The notes under the pieces: generated by a model
The model's input: only the letters and a program-made list of their open reading frames with translations
What the model was told of the DNA's origin: nothing
Databases searched by the model: none
Program-made: the position numbers and the translations under genes
Assembly (NCBI GenBank): GCA_965268275.1
Contig: OZ254168.1
Span: forward strand, 1,054,001-1,118,000
Length of the DNA stretch: 64,000 bases
Source: AAA044-D11 sp965268275
GTDB taxonomy: Bacteria; Actinomycetota; Actinomycetes; Nanopelagicales; Nanopelagicaceae
Direction: 5' to 3'
Shown: in pieces, positions 32,560 through 41,559 of the stretch
Layout: each line of letters starts with the position of its first letter
How positions within the stretch are numbered: the stretch's first letter is position 1

Positions 32560-34057
32560 TGATCACCCTATTAATTCCAAGTGGATTTGATTCTTGCAAC
32601 GCTGGAGGAAGTAAATCATCAATAAAGTTTTGGTAAGCAACTGGGCGCAAGAAGCGATAAATCGAATCCAGTCCAACTGATGTTGTATGGCTTGATGAAG
32701 ATGGGAATTGTCCACCATGTTGCATTGCCGCTGTGACGGCAACTGCGGTTGGGAAGCCATTCATGATTACGCGCCCTGCGATCTGACTCAACACCTCAAT
32801 TAATTTTGCTACATCTTCACCAGCGGTTACATGAAGGCTTGCAGTTAACTGACCCTCTAGCTTGCCCGCTACATCTAAGAACTTGGCAAAATCTGCTCGA
32901 ATAATCACAGTAGTTGGTCCAAAGTGCTCTTCTAGTAGCTCTTTATTCTTAAAGGCATCTGCCCAATCCACAATGAAAACGGTAGGTGTTACGCCAAATC
33001 CACCTTCGGTAGCTTTGCCTGCAAAAGTTTTTAGCGAAGAACTCTTTGCAAGTTCAGTAATTGCCGATGTAAAACGATCTGCTATTCCCTTATTCAAAAG
33101 CGGGGCAACTGCAATATTTGCCAGATGGCTCTCTATTTCCGCAATAAATGCATCGCCTTCTGCACCTGTTGGAACAATTAAAATTCCTGGCTTTGTGCAG
33201 AACTGACCTGAACCCAAGGTTGCTGAATCAATCGCAGCTTTTGCTAATTCAACTGCCTTTTCGGCGAGCACCTTTGGCGAGAAAAATACTGGGTTCAAAC
33301 TTCCCATCTCGGCAAAAACTGGAATTGGAACTTCGCGCTTTGCACAAATGTCCATAAGAATTTTTCCAACTTTTCCAGATCCGGTAAAACCAATTGCCGT
33401 GATATCTGGGTGGGTTGCAATCCAATGAGTTATCTCTGGATTTGTGCCTTCGACTAACGCGAAGATGTCAGGAGAGAGTCCGACCTTTTTTAGTCCCGCT
33501 ACAACTGCAGCATGCATTGCGCGACAAGTATTTGGGTGTGATGGATGTGCCTTAACAACAACTGGGCAACCAGCAGCTAGCGCAGATGCACTGTCGCCGC
33601 CGATAATTGAGAATGCAAATGGAAAATTACTTGCGGCAAATATTCCAACGACGCCTAAAGCTTGGTTTGCTCTACGAATATCTGCTCTGGGAGCTGGAAC
33701 CCAATTAGCATCTGAGCGATCGATGATCGCTTGGTAATGCGCACCAGATTCAACAAGCTTTGCAAATTGTTCTAATTGAAAAACTGTGCGAGTTAGTTCA
33801 CCGGTAAGGCGACCATTTGGTAGCGCAGTTTCGCGCATTGTGATTTCGATTAATTTCTCACGAGATGCTTCGATTGCTTCGCCGATTGCACGAATCGCAG
33901 CAGCGCGCTCTTTAGGAGTTGTAGCCGCAAAAGCAGATTTAGTTGCAACAGCTTTTGAAATTAGCCCTGATACATCTGATGCCGACATCTCGGAAATCTG
34001 ATCTCCGAATGCTGAACCGGTTGTTGGATCAATGGCTTGGAATGTCGCTGTAGTCAT
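32552..34057 (-). CDS. Aldehyde dehydrogenase, alpha-ketoglutarate semialdehyde (2,5-dioxovalerate) type
   Basis: 501 residues. The general-base Glu is in FAEMGSLNPVF (E250), the nucleophile Cys in GSGQFCTKPG (C287), and the nucleotide motif GFTGSGKVG is near 223. The EMGSxNPVF and GQFCTKPG forms are typical of alpha-ketoglutarate semialdehyde dehydrogenases, which finish oxidative pentose and aldarate breakdown by making alpha-ketoglutarate. First gene of a four-gene minus operon. It starts 20 bases after the prmC stop and has its own TACTCT hexamer 6 bases upstream. Confidence 0.87.
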   Translation of the reverse strand: MTTATFQAIDPTTGSAFGDQISEMSASDVSGLISKAVATKSAFAATTPKERAAAIRAIGEAIEASREKLIEITMRETALPNGRLTGELTRTVFQLEQFAKLVESGAHYQAIIDRSDANWVPAPRADIRRANQALGVVGIFAASNFPFAFSIIGGDSASALAAGCPVVVKAHPSHPNTCRAMHAAVVAGLKKVGLSPDIFALVEGTNPEITHWIATHPDITAIGFTGSGKVGKILMDICAKREVPIPVFAEMGSLNPVFFSPKVLAEKAVELAKAAIDSATLGSGQFCTKPGILIVPTGAEGDAFIAEIESHLANIAVAPLLNKGIADRFTSAITELAKSSSLKTFAGKATEGGFGVTPTVFIVDWADAFKNKELLEEHFGPTTVIIRADFAKFLDVAGKLEGQLTASLHVTAGEDVAKLIEVLSQIAGRVIMNGFPTAVAVTAAMQHGGQFPSSSSHTTSVGLDSIYRFLRPVAYQNFIDDLLPPALQESNPLGINRVING

Positions 34058-34063
34058 TGGTAA

Positions 34064-34069
34064 AGAGTA
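34064..34069 (-). promoter_or_regulatory. Leaderless -10 element of the semialdehyde dehydrogenase operon
   Basis: Minus-strand TACTCT, exactly 6 bases before ATG at 34,057, squeezed into the 20-base gap after prmC. Confidence 0.5.
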
Positions 34070-34077
34070 ATGCCTCT

Positions 34078-34926
34078 CTAGAATCTGCGGCGCGCAGTGG
34101 TAAATCTTGGCCGGTCAGTTAAGTCGCGATGTAGCGCGATGCTTTCGAAATCTTGGGCCAACGCAGTGGCAATTAGTGTGCCTTGTAATTCGTTATGTTC
34201 GATGGCAAAAAGCCCACCCGGTTTCAATAGCCTGGTAGCCGCCGCAATAAATTCCAGTGGGGCTGACATTCCATTTGCTGGTCCCCCAAATAAAGCTTGG
34301 GTTGGTTCAAAATTTAACTCTTGGGGAATCTGTGCGCCATCTGGCAGATACGGCGGATTTGCAACAACCACATCACACTTGATTCCCTCGAGCGCTGTAA
34401 CGACATCGTCACTGACTACTCGAACGCTTACATCATGCTTTGCAATATTTTTCTGCAACCAAACAATCGCTTCTTCAGATTTTTCTACCGCAATGACATG
34501 AACCACTTTCTTGCCAGCGGTTTCAGATGCGATTGAAATTGCGATAGCACCTGTGCCAGAACCAAGATCAACCAAACTAACTGGATCGGCAAAGGTATTT
34601 AATTGATGCAGAACCTCATCTACCAAGCTTTCGGTTTCTGGTCGGGGAATTAAAACACCAGGTCCAACTTCATATTCTAAATATCTAAATGGCGCGCTTC
34701 CCACGATGTATTGAGTTGGCTTACCAGTAAGGCGTTCGGCAATCGCCTGATTATAAAGTTCGATAGTTTCGGCAGTTTGCTCAGAACTTAATTCGATTAC
34801 TCGCCCATGAAGTTCCATGCGATTAATTCCCAGAGCATGTGCAAGGAGAAGTTCGGCCTCGACTGGTGCAATGTTCTTAGTTGCAAGTTGGTCTTTGCCC
34901 AACTTTAGTAAATCTTTAACGCTCAC
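34078..34926 (-). CDS. prmC: Peptide chain release factor N5-glutamine methyltransferase
   Basis: About 282 residues. Methylates the Gln of the GGQ motif in release factors using S-adenosylmethionine. N-terminal helical domain, then the SAM motif VDLGSGTGAIAI near 118 and the catalytic NPPY in VVANPPYLP near 187. GTG 34,926 is chosen as start: it overlaps the end of prfA by 11 bases and begins the family-like sequence VSVKDLLKLG. Encoded right after its substrate RF1, as in many bacteria. Confidence 0.92.
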   Translation of the reverse strand: MSVKDLLKLGKDQLATKNIAPVEAELLLAHALGINRMELHGRVIELSSEQTAETIELYNQAIAERLTGKPTQYIVGSAPFRYLEYEVGPGVLIPRPETESLVDEVLHQLNTFADPVSLVDLGSGTGAIAISIASETAGKKVVHVIAVEKSEEAIVWLQKNIAKHDVSVRVVSDDVVTALEGIKCDVVVANPPYLPDGAQIPQELNFEPTQALFGGPANGMSAPLEFIAAATRLLKPGGLFAIEHNELQGTLIATALAQDFESIALHRDLTDRPRFTTARRRF

Positions 34927-36013
34927 CTGATGCCAATTTCGCAGTCTTATCTGCCTCAAGCAGCGCTTCAATTACTGAATCTAAATCGCCATTTAATACG
35001 GCATCTAAGTTATTTGATTTGAAGTTAACTCGGTGATCACTCAAGCGATTTTCCGGAAAGTTGTAGGTGCGAATTCGCTCTGATCTATCAACGGTTCGGA
35101 CTTGGGATTTACGTTCCGCCATCGCCTGGGCATCTGCTTGTTCCTGGGCGTGTGCCAACAATCTGGCGCGCAAGATTCGCATTGCAGATTCTTTATTCTG
35201 CAACTGAGATTTTTCATTCTGACATGAGACAACAACACCCGTTGGAATATGAGTAATGCGGACCGCAGAGTCAGTTGTGTTAACTGATTGGCCACCCGGC
35301 CCGGATGAGCGATAAACATCGATACGTAAATCTTGTTGGCGAATTTCGATATCAACTTCATCAGCTTCGGCCAGAATCAAAACTCCGGCGGCCGATGTAT
35401 GAATGCGCCCTTGGGATTCAGTTTCTGGAACACGTTGAACTCGATGCACGCCACCTTCGAACTTTAACTTTGCATATGGCGACTTACCTGGTTCAGCAAT
35501 TCCCTTTGACTTAACTGCCATTGATATTTCTTTATAACCGCCCATTTCAGAATCGGCGTAATCAATAATTTCAGTCTTCCAACCTTGGCGCTCGGCGAAT
35601 CGTTGATACATCCGAAGTAAGTCACCAGCAAATAGCGCAGATTCATCGCCGCCAGCACCAGCTTTGATTTCCAAAATTACATCGCGATCATCATTAGGGT
35701 CGCGCGGCAATAACAATTCTTCTAGCGCAGTTTCGGTCTCTTGTAACTTTGCTTCTAGCGCAGGAATTTCTGCTGCGAAATCGGCATCATCTGCTGCCAT
35801 CTCTTTTCCGGCTGCTAAATCTTCAGTAGCAGATTTCCAAGCTCGGTAGCCTGCGATGATTGGGCCGAGTGCCGCATAACGTTTTCCGAGTTGTCGCGCT
35901 TTACCTTGATCTGCGTGAATTGATGGATCGGCCATCTCTTTCTCTAAAACATCATATTCCGCTAAAAGCGCATGGACGGATGCAAAGCGATCAGGTGTTG
36001 TGTCTGCTGCCAT
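34916..36013 (-). CDS. prfA: Peptide chain release factor 1
   Basis: 365 residues. Recognises UAA/UAG stop codons and triggers peptide release. GGQ catalytic motif in SSGPGGQSVNTT, and the codon-recognition tripeptide PET in RVPETESQGRIHTS. The start is ATG 36,013, because GGAGGAAG sits 7 bases before it; an in-frame ATG at 36,028 would place that ribosome site inside the coding sequence. Separated from rpmE by a terminator, so it likely has its own promoter. Confidence 0.95.
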   Translation of the reverse strand: MAADTTPDRFASVHALLAEYDVLEKEMADPSIHADQGKARQLGKRYAALGPIIAGYRAWKSATEDLAAGKEMAADDADFAAEIPALEAKLQETETALEELLLPRDPNDDRDVILEIKAGAGGDESALFAGDLLRMYQRFAERQGWKTEIIDYADSEMGGYKEISMAVKSKGIAEPGKSPYAKLKFEGGVHRVQRVPETESQGRIHTSAAGVLILAEADEVDIEIRQQDLRIDVYRSSGPGGQSVNTTDSAVRITHIPTGVVVSCQNEKSQLQNKESAMRILRARLLAHAQEQADAQAMAERKSQVRTVDRSERIRTYNFPENRLSDHRVNFKSNNLDAVLNGDLDSVIEALLEADKTAKLASGER

Positions 36014-36061
36014 TTGCACTTCCTCCAATTCGTTTTAGGCGGTCCTTTATCTAAGAAATAA

Positions 36062-36107
36062 AAAAGACCGCACGTATTCACATTTAGTGAACACACTGCG
36101 GTCTTTT
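36062..36107 (-). terminator. Intrinsic terminator downstream of rpmE
   Basis: 11-bp stem AAAAGACCGCA / TGCGGTCTTTT, with an inner TTCAC/GTGAA stem around an ATTTA-type loop. On the minus strand the 3' arm runs into TTTTTT, so it terminates rpmE transcription before prfA. In the plus direction only four Ts follow. Confidence 0.9.
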
Positions 36108-36114
36108 AAGAAAG

Positions 36115-36330
36115 CTAGTTAGTTGTTGATGCTCCGAAACGCTTTTCGAACTTGGCTACGCGGCCACCAGTATCGAGAATACGTTGCTTGCCGGTGTAGA
36201 ACGGATGACAGACTGAACAAACTTCAACGTAGATTGAACCTGACTCTTTTGTGCTGCGGGTTGTAAATACTTCACCGCAACCACAAGTAACTTTGGTCTC
36301 TACGTAACTTGGATGAATCTCGTTCTTCAT
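36115..36330 (-). CDS. rpmE: 50S ribosomal protein L31, zinc-binding form
   Basis: 71 residues. The four zinc cysteines are present (C16, C18, C38, C41), with the C-terminal CHPFYTGKQRILDTGGRVAKF-type signature split by the last two. AGGAGA ribosome site 7 bases before ATG. Lies between rho and prfA, as in other actinobacteria, and is followed by a strong terminator. Confidence 0.96.
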   Translation of the reverse strand: MKNEIHPSYVETKVTCGCGEVFTTRSTKESGSIYVEVCSVCHPFYTGKQRILDTGGRVAKFEKRFGASTTN

Positions 36331-36427
36331 TTTCTTATCTCCTAGGTTTGACTGGATCGGTGTTGAACCGTGAACCAGTGCGAGGTTGAAGGATAGCCCG
36401 ACTGGGCCACTTTTCTGAAATTCGGCC

Positions 36428-38071
36428 TTAACTTCCGTTCGCTGAAGAGCCGCCTTCAGAAGTTGTGGTCTTCTGGATTTGCATCAAGAACTCCACATTC
36501 GACTTAGTGCCCTTCATCTTCTCAAGAAGCAGTTCGAGCGCTTGTTGTGGTTCGAGGGCGTGAAGCACTCGACGCAGACGCCAAACAATATTTAGCTCTT
36601 CAGTTCCCATCAGAATTTCTTCTTTACGAGTTCCGGATGCAACAACATCAACCGCTGGGAAGATGCGCTTATCTGCAAATTTGCGGTTCAAGATAAGTTC
36701 CATGTTTCCGGTTCCCTTGAACTCTTCGAAGATAACTTCATCCATCTTTGAACCAGTATCAACAAGAGCAGTAGCAAGAATTGTTAACGAGCCGCCATTT
36801 TCAACATTTCGTGCCGCACCAAAGAATTTCTTAGGTGGGTAAAGCGCTGCCGAATCAACACCACCGGACAAGATACGTCCAGATGCTGGTGCAGCAATAT
36901 TGTAAGCACGACCAAGACGAGTAATTGAATCTAGAAGAACAACAACATCGTGGCCAAGTTCTACCAGACGCTTTGCGCGTTCGATAGCAAGTTCGGCGAC
37001 TGAAGTGTGGTCATCAGCAGGACGATCGAAAGTTGAAGCAATAACTTCACCTTTGATCGAGCGTTGCATATCTGTAACTTCTTCTGGGCGTTCATCAACT
37101 AGAACAACCATCAAGTGACATTCTGGGTTGTTGGTTGTGATTGCATTTGCAATTGCTTGCAGAACCATTGTCTTACCAGCTTTTGGTGGTGAAACAATAA
37201 GTCCGCGTTGGCCCTTACCAATTGGTGAAATTAAATCAATTACACGAGTAGTTAAAATGTTTGGTTCGGTCTCAAGGCGCAGACGTTCCTGCGGATAAAG
37301 TGGAACAAGCTTTGCAAATTCGATTCTTGCTTTTGAACTCTCTGGATCTGCGCCGTTGACGGTTTCAACGCGAACCAAAGCATTGAACTTCTCTTTGCGT
37401 TCACCTTCATGAGGTTGACGAACTGAACCAGTAATTACATCGCCCTTACGTAGGCCGTAGCGACGAACTTGTTGAAGTGAAACATAAACATCATTTGGGC
37501 TAGCTAAATAACCGCCGGTGCGGATAAATGCATAATTTTCTAGGATGTCTAGTAAGCCACCAACTGGCAGTAGAACATCATCTTCAGAGATAACGATTTC
37601 GCGCTCTTCACGATTTCCACGATCACGGAATCGGTTGTTGCGGTCGCCACGGTCTCCGCGGTCACGACGATTGTTGTGACGATCATTTCGGTCATTGCGG
37701 TTGTTTCCGCCGCCAGTCCATTCCTTCTTATTTACATCGGCATCAGAAGCATCATTTGGATTTGAGCCCTGGTTTTCGCCATCATCAGAATCGTTCTGGT
37801 TGCTGTTGTTACTGTTGGAATTATTGGAATTATTAGAATTCTTATTTCCACCTTTGCGGCGGGCATCGCGTTCTGCGCGACGAGCTTCGCGCTCGGCCTT
37901 TGCGGCTTCACGGTTTGCGGCTTGCAGATCACCAATTGCCTGGACTAGATCCGGCTTCTTCATTGATGTGGCATCTTCGATACCAAGTTGGCCTGCAACT
38001 TTCTTTAGCTCAGGAAGGAGCATTGCTGAAAGTTCGCCAGATTCTTTTGCACTAGCTTTTGTAGTTGCCAT
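36428..38071 (-). CDS. rho: Transcription termination factor Rho with Asn/Asp/Arg-rich insert
   Basis: 547-residue hexameric RNA helicase that ends transcription. The N-terminal Rho_N helices (MLLPELKKVAGQLGI) are followed by a low-complexity insert (about residues 68-155, rich in N, S, D, R and G), the RNA-binding domain, then the ATPase with Walker A PPKAGKT near 298 and VDERPEEVTDMQ near 328. Long charged inserts at this place are known in actinobacterial Rho. The asparagine-rich stretch is extreme and is encoded by AAC/AAT repeats. Confidence 0.95.
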   Translation of the reverse strand: MATTKASAKESGELSAMLLPELKKVAGQLGIEDATSMKKPDLVQAIGDLQAANREAAKAEREARRAERDARRKGGNKNSNNSNNSNSNNSNQNDSDDGENQGSNPNDASDADVNKKEWTGGGNNRNDRNDRHNNRRDRGDRGDRNNRFRDRGNREEREIVISEDDVLLPVGGLLDILENYAFIRTGGYLASPNDVYVSLQQVRRYGLRKGDVITGSVRQPHEGERKEKFNALVRVETVNGADPESSKARIEFAKLVPLYPQERLRLETEPNILTTRVIDLISPIGKGQRGLIVSPPKAGKTMVLQAIANAITTNNPECHLMVVLVDERPEEVTDMQRSIKGEVIASTFDRPADDHTSVAELAIERAKRLVELGHDVVVLLDSITRLGRAYNIAAPASGRILSGGVDSAALYPPKKFFGAARNVENGGSLTILATALVDTGSKMDEVIFEEFKGTGNMELILNRKFADKRIFPAVDVVASGTRKEEILMGTEELNIVWRLRRVLHALEPQQALELLLEKMKGTKSNVEFLMQIQKTTTSEGGSSANGS

Positions 38072-38102
38072 ATATTTTTTACTTTTTTCTTCTCTGTGAT
38101 TG

Positions 38103-38130
38103 CGCTAAAGGAAAGAGTTTTAATTTAGCG
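38103..38130 (-). promoter_or_regulatory. Inverted repeat CGCTAAA/TTTAGCG in the rho leader
   Basis: Perfect 7-base arms with a 14-base loop, 32 bases upstream of the rho ATG on the minus strand. Could fold in the 5' UTR. Rho is autoregulated in other bacteria through its leader, but a link here is only inferred. Confidence 0.4.
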
Positions 38131-38211
38131 AATTTTTCGGATTATCTAGATTTACTTACCGACGATTTCTCGGCTACCAGATGAGGGAAAACTTAGCACA
38201 CAGGTTGGGGC

Positions 38212-39132
38212 TTATTCAACTCCGTGGGTTGAGATTGCTAGTTTTTGAGCGGCAAAAGAGCCGGCGCCAACCTTGATAACGGCTTCGACTTCAAGGTCAT
38301 CTAGCGTATGAAGAACCAATACTGATGGGCCAGCACCAGAGATCATTGCAGGAACACCGGCGGCGCGAAGCTTTGTAACAAGTGCCATTGATTTCGGCAT
38401 CGCTTCAGCTCGGTAATTTTGATGCAGTAAATCTTCAGTTGCTTCCAAAAGTAAATCAGGACGTGATTGAATTGCATGCACTAGCAGAGCTGCTCTGGAT
38501 GCATTTAATACTGCATCTTGATGAGGAATCGTTTCCGGTAATAGCTTGCGAGCCTTTGATGTAGCTAGGTGTGCTTCTGGAACAAACATGAGCGCTTTAA
38601 TCTTCGGATCAACTTTAATTGAAACACCATGACCAGAATTTGCTGAGGTCCAGGCAATTGTCGCGCCACCAAGAACTGCTGCTGCGATGTTATCTGGGTG
38701 TCCTTCAAGTTCAGACCCAAGTGAAATCATCTCTTCATCAGTTAACAGTTGTTCGCCACCAAGAACTAAGGCCCGAGCAAGTGCAAGTCCGCCAACAATT
38801 GCAGCAGCAGATGAGCCAAGACCACGTCCATGTGGAATAACGTTCAACTGTCGAAGTGCGATTCCTTTTGGCTTCTGTCCCATATGTTCAAAACCATGGA
38901 GCATCGCTTTGATAACTAAATTGTTTTTATCAGTTTTAATATCCGCGCTGCCCTCACCGGTTACATCAACATCAAATGTTGCATCATCCAAAACCTGTGC
39001 TGCATAACGATCGCGCAATTCAAGAGCTAAACCTAGGCTGTCAAAACCTGGTCCCAAGTTTGCACTAGTAGCAGGAACGCTAACTTGCGCCATTGTTGCT
39101 TTAAAAGTTAGCCGGTTTTTTGCACTAGACAT
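38212..39132 (-). CDS. thrB: Homoserine kinase
   Basis: 306-residue GHMP kinase: PATSANLGPGFDSLG near 21-35, the ATP-binding PHGRGLGSSAAA near 98, and C-terminal SGAGPSVLVL. Makes O-phosphohomoserine for threonine synthesis. ATG 39,132 shares one base with the thrC stop; an internal ATG (39,093) is a weaker alternative. Confidence 0.94.
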   Translation of the reverse strand: MSSAKNRLTFKATMAQVSVPATSANLGPGFDSLGLALELRDRYAAQVLDDATFDVDVTGEGSADIKTDKNNLVIKAMLHGFEHMGQKPKGIALRQLNVIPHGRGLGSSAAAIVGGLALARALVLGGEQLLTDEEMISLGSELEGHPDNIAAAVLGGATIAWTSANSGHGVSIKVDPKIKALMFVPEAHLATSKARKLLPETIPHQDAVLNASRAALLVHAIQSRPDLLLEATEDLLHQNYRAEAMPKSMALVTKLRAAGVPAMISGAGPSVLVLHTLDDLEVEAVIKVGAGSFAAQKLAISTHGVE

Positions 39133-40211
39133 TAGGCAAGTCCAATCGCTTCTGCGGCGCGTTTAACATCAACTGGAATAACGGTTGGCGCTTCGGCATG
39201 ATCCAAAATCCAACCAACATCTTTCAAGCCATTTCCAGTAACAGTAATAACGATTCGTTTATCCTTTTGCAATTTTCCTTGAGCTTTTTTCTTAATTAAA
39301 CCAGCAATACCCGCGGCGCTAGATGGTTCGACGAAGACTCCCTCTTTTGCTGCAACTAAACGGTATGCGGCAAGGATTTCTTCATCAGTTACTGAATCAA
39401 TTAAGCCACCTGAAGAATCTCGTGCTTCAACGGCTTGCTGCCAAGATGCAGGATTTCCGATACGTATTGCAGTTGCAATTGTCTCTGGATTTTTAACAAC
39501 TTCACCTAAAACAATTGGCGCGGAACCTGCAGCCTGAAATCCCCACATTTGTGGCAATTGCTTGGCTAGACCATCTTTGAAATATTCTTTGTAGCCCATC
39601 CAATATGCAGTTATGTTTCCGGCATTTCCGACTGGAAGCACATGTAGATCTGGTGCATCGCCCAACATGTCTACTACTTCAAAGCTTGCAGTTTTCTGAC
39701 CATCGATCCGATATGGATTAACCGAGTTAACTAGTGCAACTGGGTAATTTTCAGAGAGCGCTCGGGCCAGATTTAAACAATCATCAAAGTTTCCATCTAC
39801 TTGCAGCAGAGATGAACCATGTGCAATTGCTTGGGCAAGCTTGCCCATTGCAATCTTTCCTTCAGGAACTAAAACAACTGGGCGCATCCCGGCCTTTGTT
39901 GCATAGGCAGCGGCACTTGCTGAAGTATTTCCGGTTGATGCACAGATAACAGCTTTCGCACCATCTTCGGCAGCCTTTGAAATCGCCATTGTCATTCCGC
40001 GATCTTTAAAAGATCCAGTTGGATTTACGCCTTCGACCTTTAGCCAAATTTCGTTATCTAACATTTCAGAGAGAACGCAGGCATTAACCAATGGAGTTCC
40101 GCCTTCACGTAGCGAAACAATCGGTGTCTTAGAAGAAACCGGCAAGCGATGACGATATTCCTCAATAACTCCGCGCCATTGATGTGCGCCTTTTTTCTTA
40201 AAAATACTCAT
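39132..40211 (-). CDS. thrC: Threonine synthase
   Basis: 359-residue PLP enzyme that turns O-phosphohomoserine into threonine. The PLP Lys is in NPTGSFKDRGM near 70, and CASTGNTSASAAAYA and PVGNAGNITAYW contain phosphate-binding motifs. Compact actinobacterial class. It overlaps hom by 4 bases and thrB by one, so hom-thrC-thrB is translationally coupled. Confidence 0.95.
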   Translation of the reverse strand: MSIFKKKGAHQWRGVIEEYRHRLPVSSKTPIVSLREGGTPLVNACVLSEMLDNEIWLKVEGVNPTGSFKDRGMTMAISKAAEDGAKAVICASTGNTSASAAAYATKAGMRPVVLVPEGKIAMGKLAQAIAHGSSLLQVDGNFDDCLNLARALSENYPVALVNSVNPYRIDGQKTASFEVVDMLGDAPDLHVLPVGNAGNITAYWMGYKEYFKDGLAKQLPQMWGFQAAGSAPIVLGEVVKNPETIATAIRIGNPASWQQAVEARDSSGGLIDSVTDEEILAAYRLVAAKEGVFVEPSSAAGIAGLIKKKAQGKLQKDKRIVITVTGNGLKDVGWILDHAEAPTVIPVDVKRAAEAIGLA

Positions 40212-41497
40212 GCGCTCATACCTTCAACCCGAATAACACTTGCTATGTCCTTAACTGCATCCAAACTTGAAAGATCAGAAACTGTCGCTGCCAGGGCAGA
40301 ATCTGTTGCTTTATGTGTCATAACAATTAATTCTGCGTTATCACCGCGGCCGGTTTGGCGCACAGTTTGAATTGAAACATCGTGCTTAGAGAAAGTTTGA
40401 GCAACAGCCGCAAGAACGCCCGGGCGATCTGCAACATCTAAACGGATTAAATAGCGAGTTTTTGTAGAACCCATTGGTGCAATACCAAGATCTGCATAAT
40501 CACTTTCGCGTGGTCCAAGTCCCCCACTTACGCGATGTCGTGCAACTGCAACTAAATCGCCGAGAATTGCTGATGCTGTTGGAGCGCCACCTGCACCACG
40601 GCCATAGAACATCATTGCACCTGCTGATTCGGATTCAACGAATACTGCATTGAAGGCTTCTCGGACTGATGCCAAAGGATGGCTGCGTGAAATTAAAGTT
40701 GGATGAACGCGAACACTTATCTTGCCTTCATTTGTAAGTTCAGCGATTGCCAATAATTTCACAACTAAGTCCAGAGATTTAGCCACCGCAACATCTGCAT
40801 CAGTAATTTTTGTGATGCCTTCACGATAAACATCAGAATCAGTAACGCGTGAATGGAAAGCCAAGCCTGCCAAAATTGCCGCTTTCGCTGCCGCATCAAA
40901 ACCTTCAACATCTGCTGTTGGATCAGCTTCGGCAAAGCCAAGTGCTTGTGCTTCAGCAAGTGCATCAGCAAATGCCGCACCTGATTCATCCATCTTGGTC
41001 AGAATAAAGTTTGTTGTTCCGTTAACGATTCCCATTACACGTTGGATATGGTCGCCAACAAGTGATTCGCGAAGCGGACGCAAGATTGGGATCGCACCTG
41101 CAACTGCTGCTTCGTAATAAAGATCTACGCCACTCTTATCGGCGGCAGCAAATAGTTCGGCGCCATGCTTTGCAAGAAGTGCTTTATTAGCAGTTACAAC
41201 AGATTTGCCATTTGCAAAGGCATCCAAAATTAAGGTTCTGGCTGGTTCGATTCCACCAATGACTTCAATAATTAGATCAATGTTCTCATCTTTAACAATT
41301 GAATTAAGGTCTGTAGTCAATAAATCTTTTGCAACATTTGGTCGAGCCAGGTTGCGCACTCCGATTTTTACCAAATCTAACTTTGCGCCAGATCTTGCTG
41401 TCAGATCCTTCTGGTTGGCAATGATTAGACGGGCAACTTCGCCTCCGACAACACCGCAGCCGAGCATGCCGACGCGAAGAGTTTTCTGCGAATTCAT
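40208..41497 (-). CDS. hom: Homoserine dehydrogenase
   Basis: 429 residues: NAD(P) motif GMLGCGVVGGEV near 11, the catalytic domain with GIVNGTTNFILT near 173 and the Lys in the DPTADVEGFDAAAK block, and a C-terminal ACT domain (RLDVADRPGVLAAVAQTF) for threonine feedback. ATG 41,497 is chosen for its AGGGGAGA ribosome site. The frame upstream of it only translates an 18-base tandem repeat. Confidence 0.94.
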   Translation of the reverse strand: MNSQKTLRVGMLGCGVVGGEVARLIIANQKDLTARSGAKLDLVKIGVRNLARPNVAKDLLTTDLNSIVKDENIDLIIEVIGGIEPARTLILDAFANGKSVVTANKALLAKHGAELFAAADKSGVDLYYEAAVAGAIPILRPLRESLVGDHIQRVMGIVNGTTNFILTKMDESGAAFADALAEAQALGFAEADPTADVEGFDAAAKAAILAGLAFHSRVTDSDVYREGITKITDADVAVAKSLDLVVKLLAIAELTNEGKISVRVHPTLISRSHPLASVREAFNAVFVESESAGAMMFYGRGAGGAPTASAILGDLVAVARHRVSGGLGPRESDYADLGIAPMGSTKTRYLIRLDVADRPGVLAAVAQTFSKHDVSIQTVRQTGRGDNAELIVMTHKATDSALAATVSDLSSLDAVKDIASVIRVEGMSA

Positions 41498-41523
41498 TGG
41501 GCTATTCTCCCCTATTTTTTCCG

Positions 41524-41559
41524 TAAGCCGAACGCTATTTATAAGCCGAACGCTATTTA
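41524..41559. repeat. Perfect tandem duplication of an 18-base unit
   Basis: TAAGCCGAACGCTATTTA occurs twice back to back. The lysA stop codon (41,553-41,555) lies in the right-hand copy, and the left copy fills the gap to hom. A recent duplication that did not touch the lysA frame. Confidence 0.95.

Noticed and set aside
34927..34971. Earlier ATG for prmC
   Set aside because: It lies within the prfA coding end; the GTG at 34,926 begins the family-like sequence.
36014..36028. Upstream ATG for prfA
   Set aside because: GGAGGAAG, the ribosome site for ATG 36,013, would be inside the gene.
36380..36420. GGCCC-GGGC hairpin after rho as a terminator
   Set aside because: Only a 4-base stem and no T-run; more likely part of the rpmE promoter region.
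37795..37855. CRISPR-like or microsatellite array
   Set aside because: AAC/AAT repeats encode the asparagine-rich Rho insert; there are no spacers of constant length.
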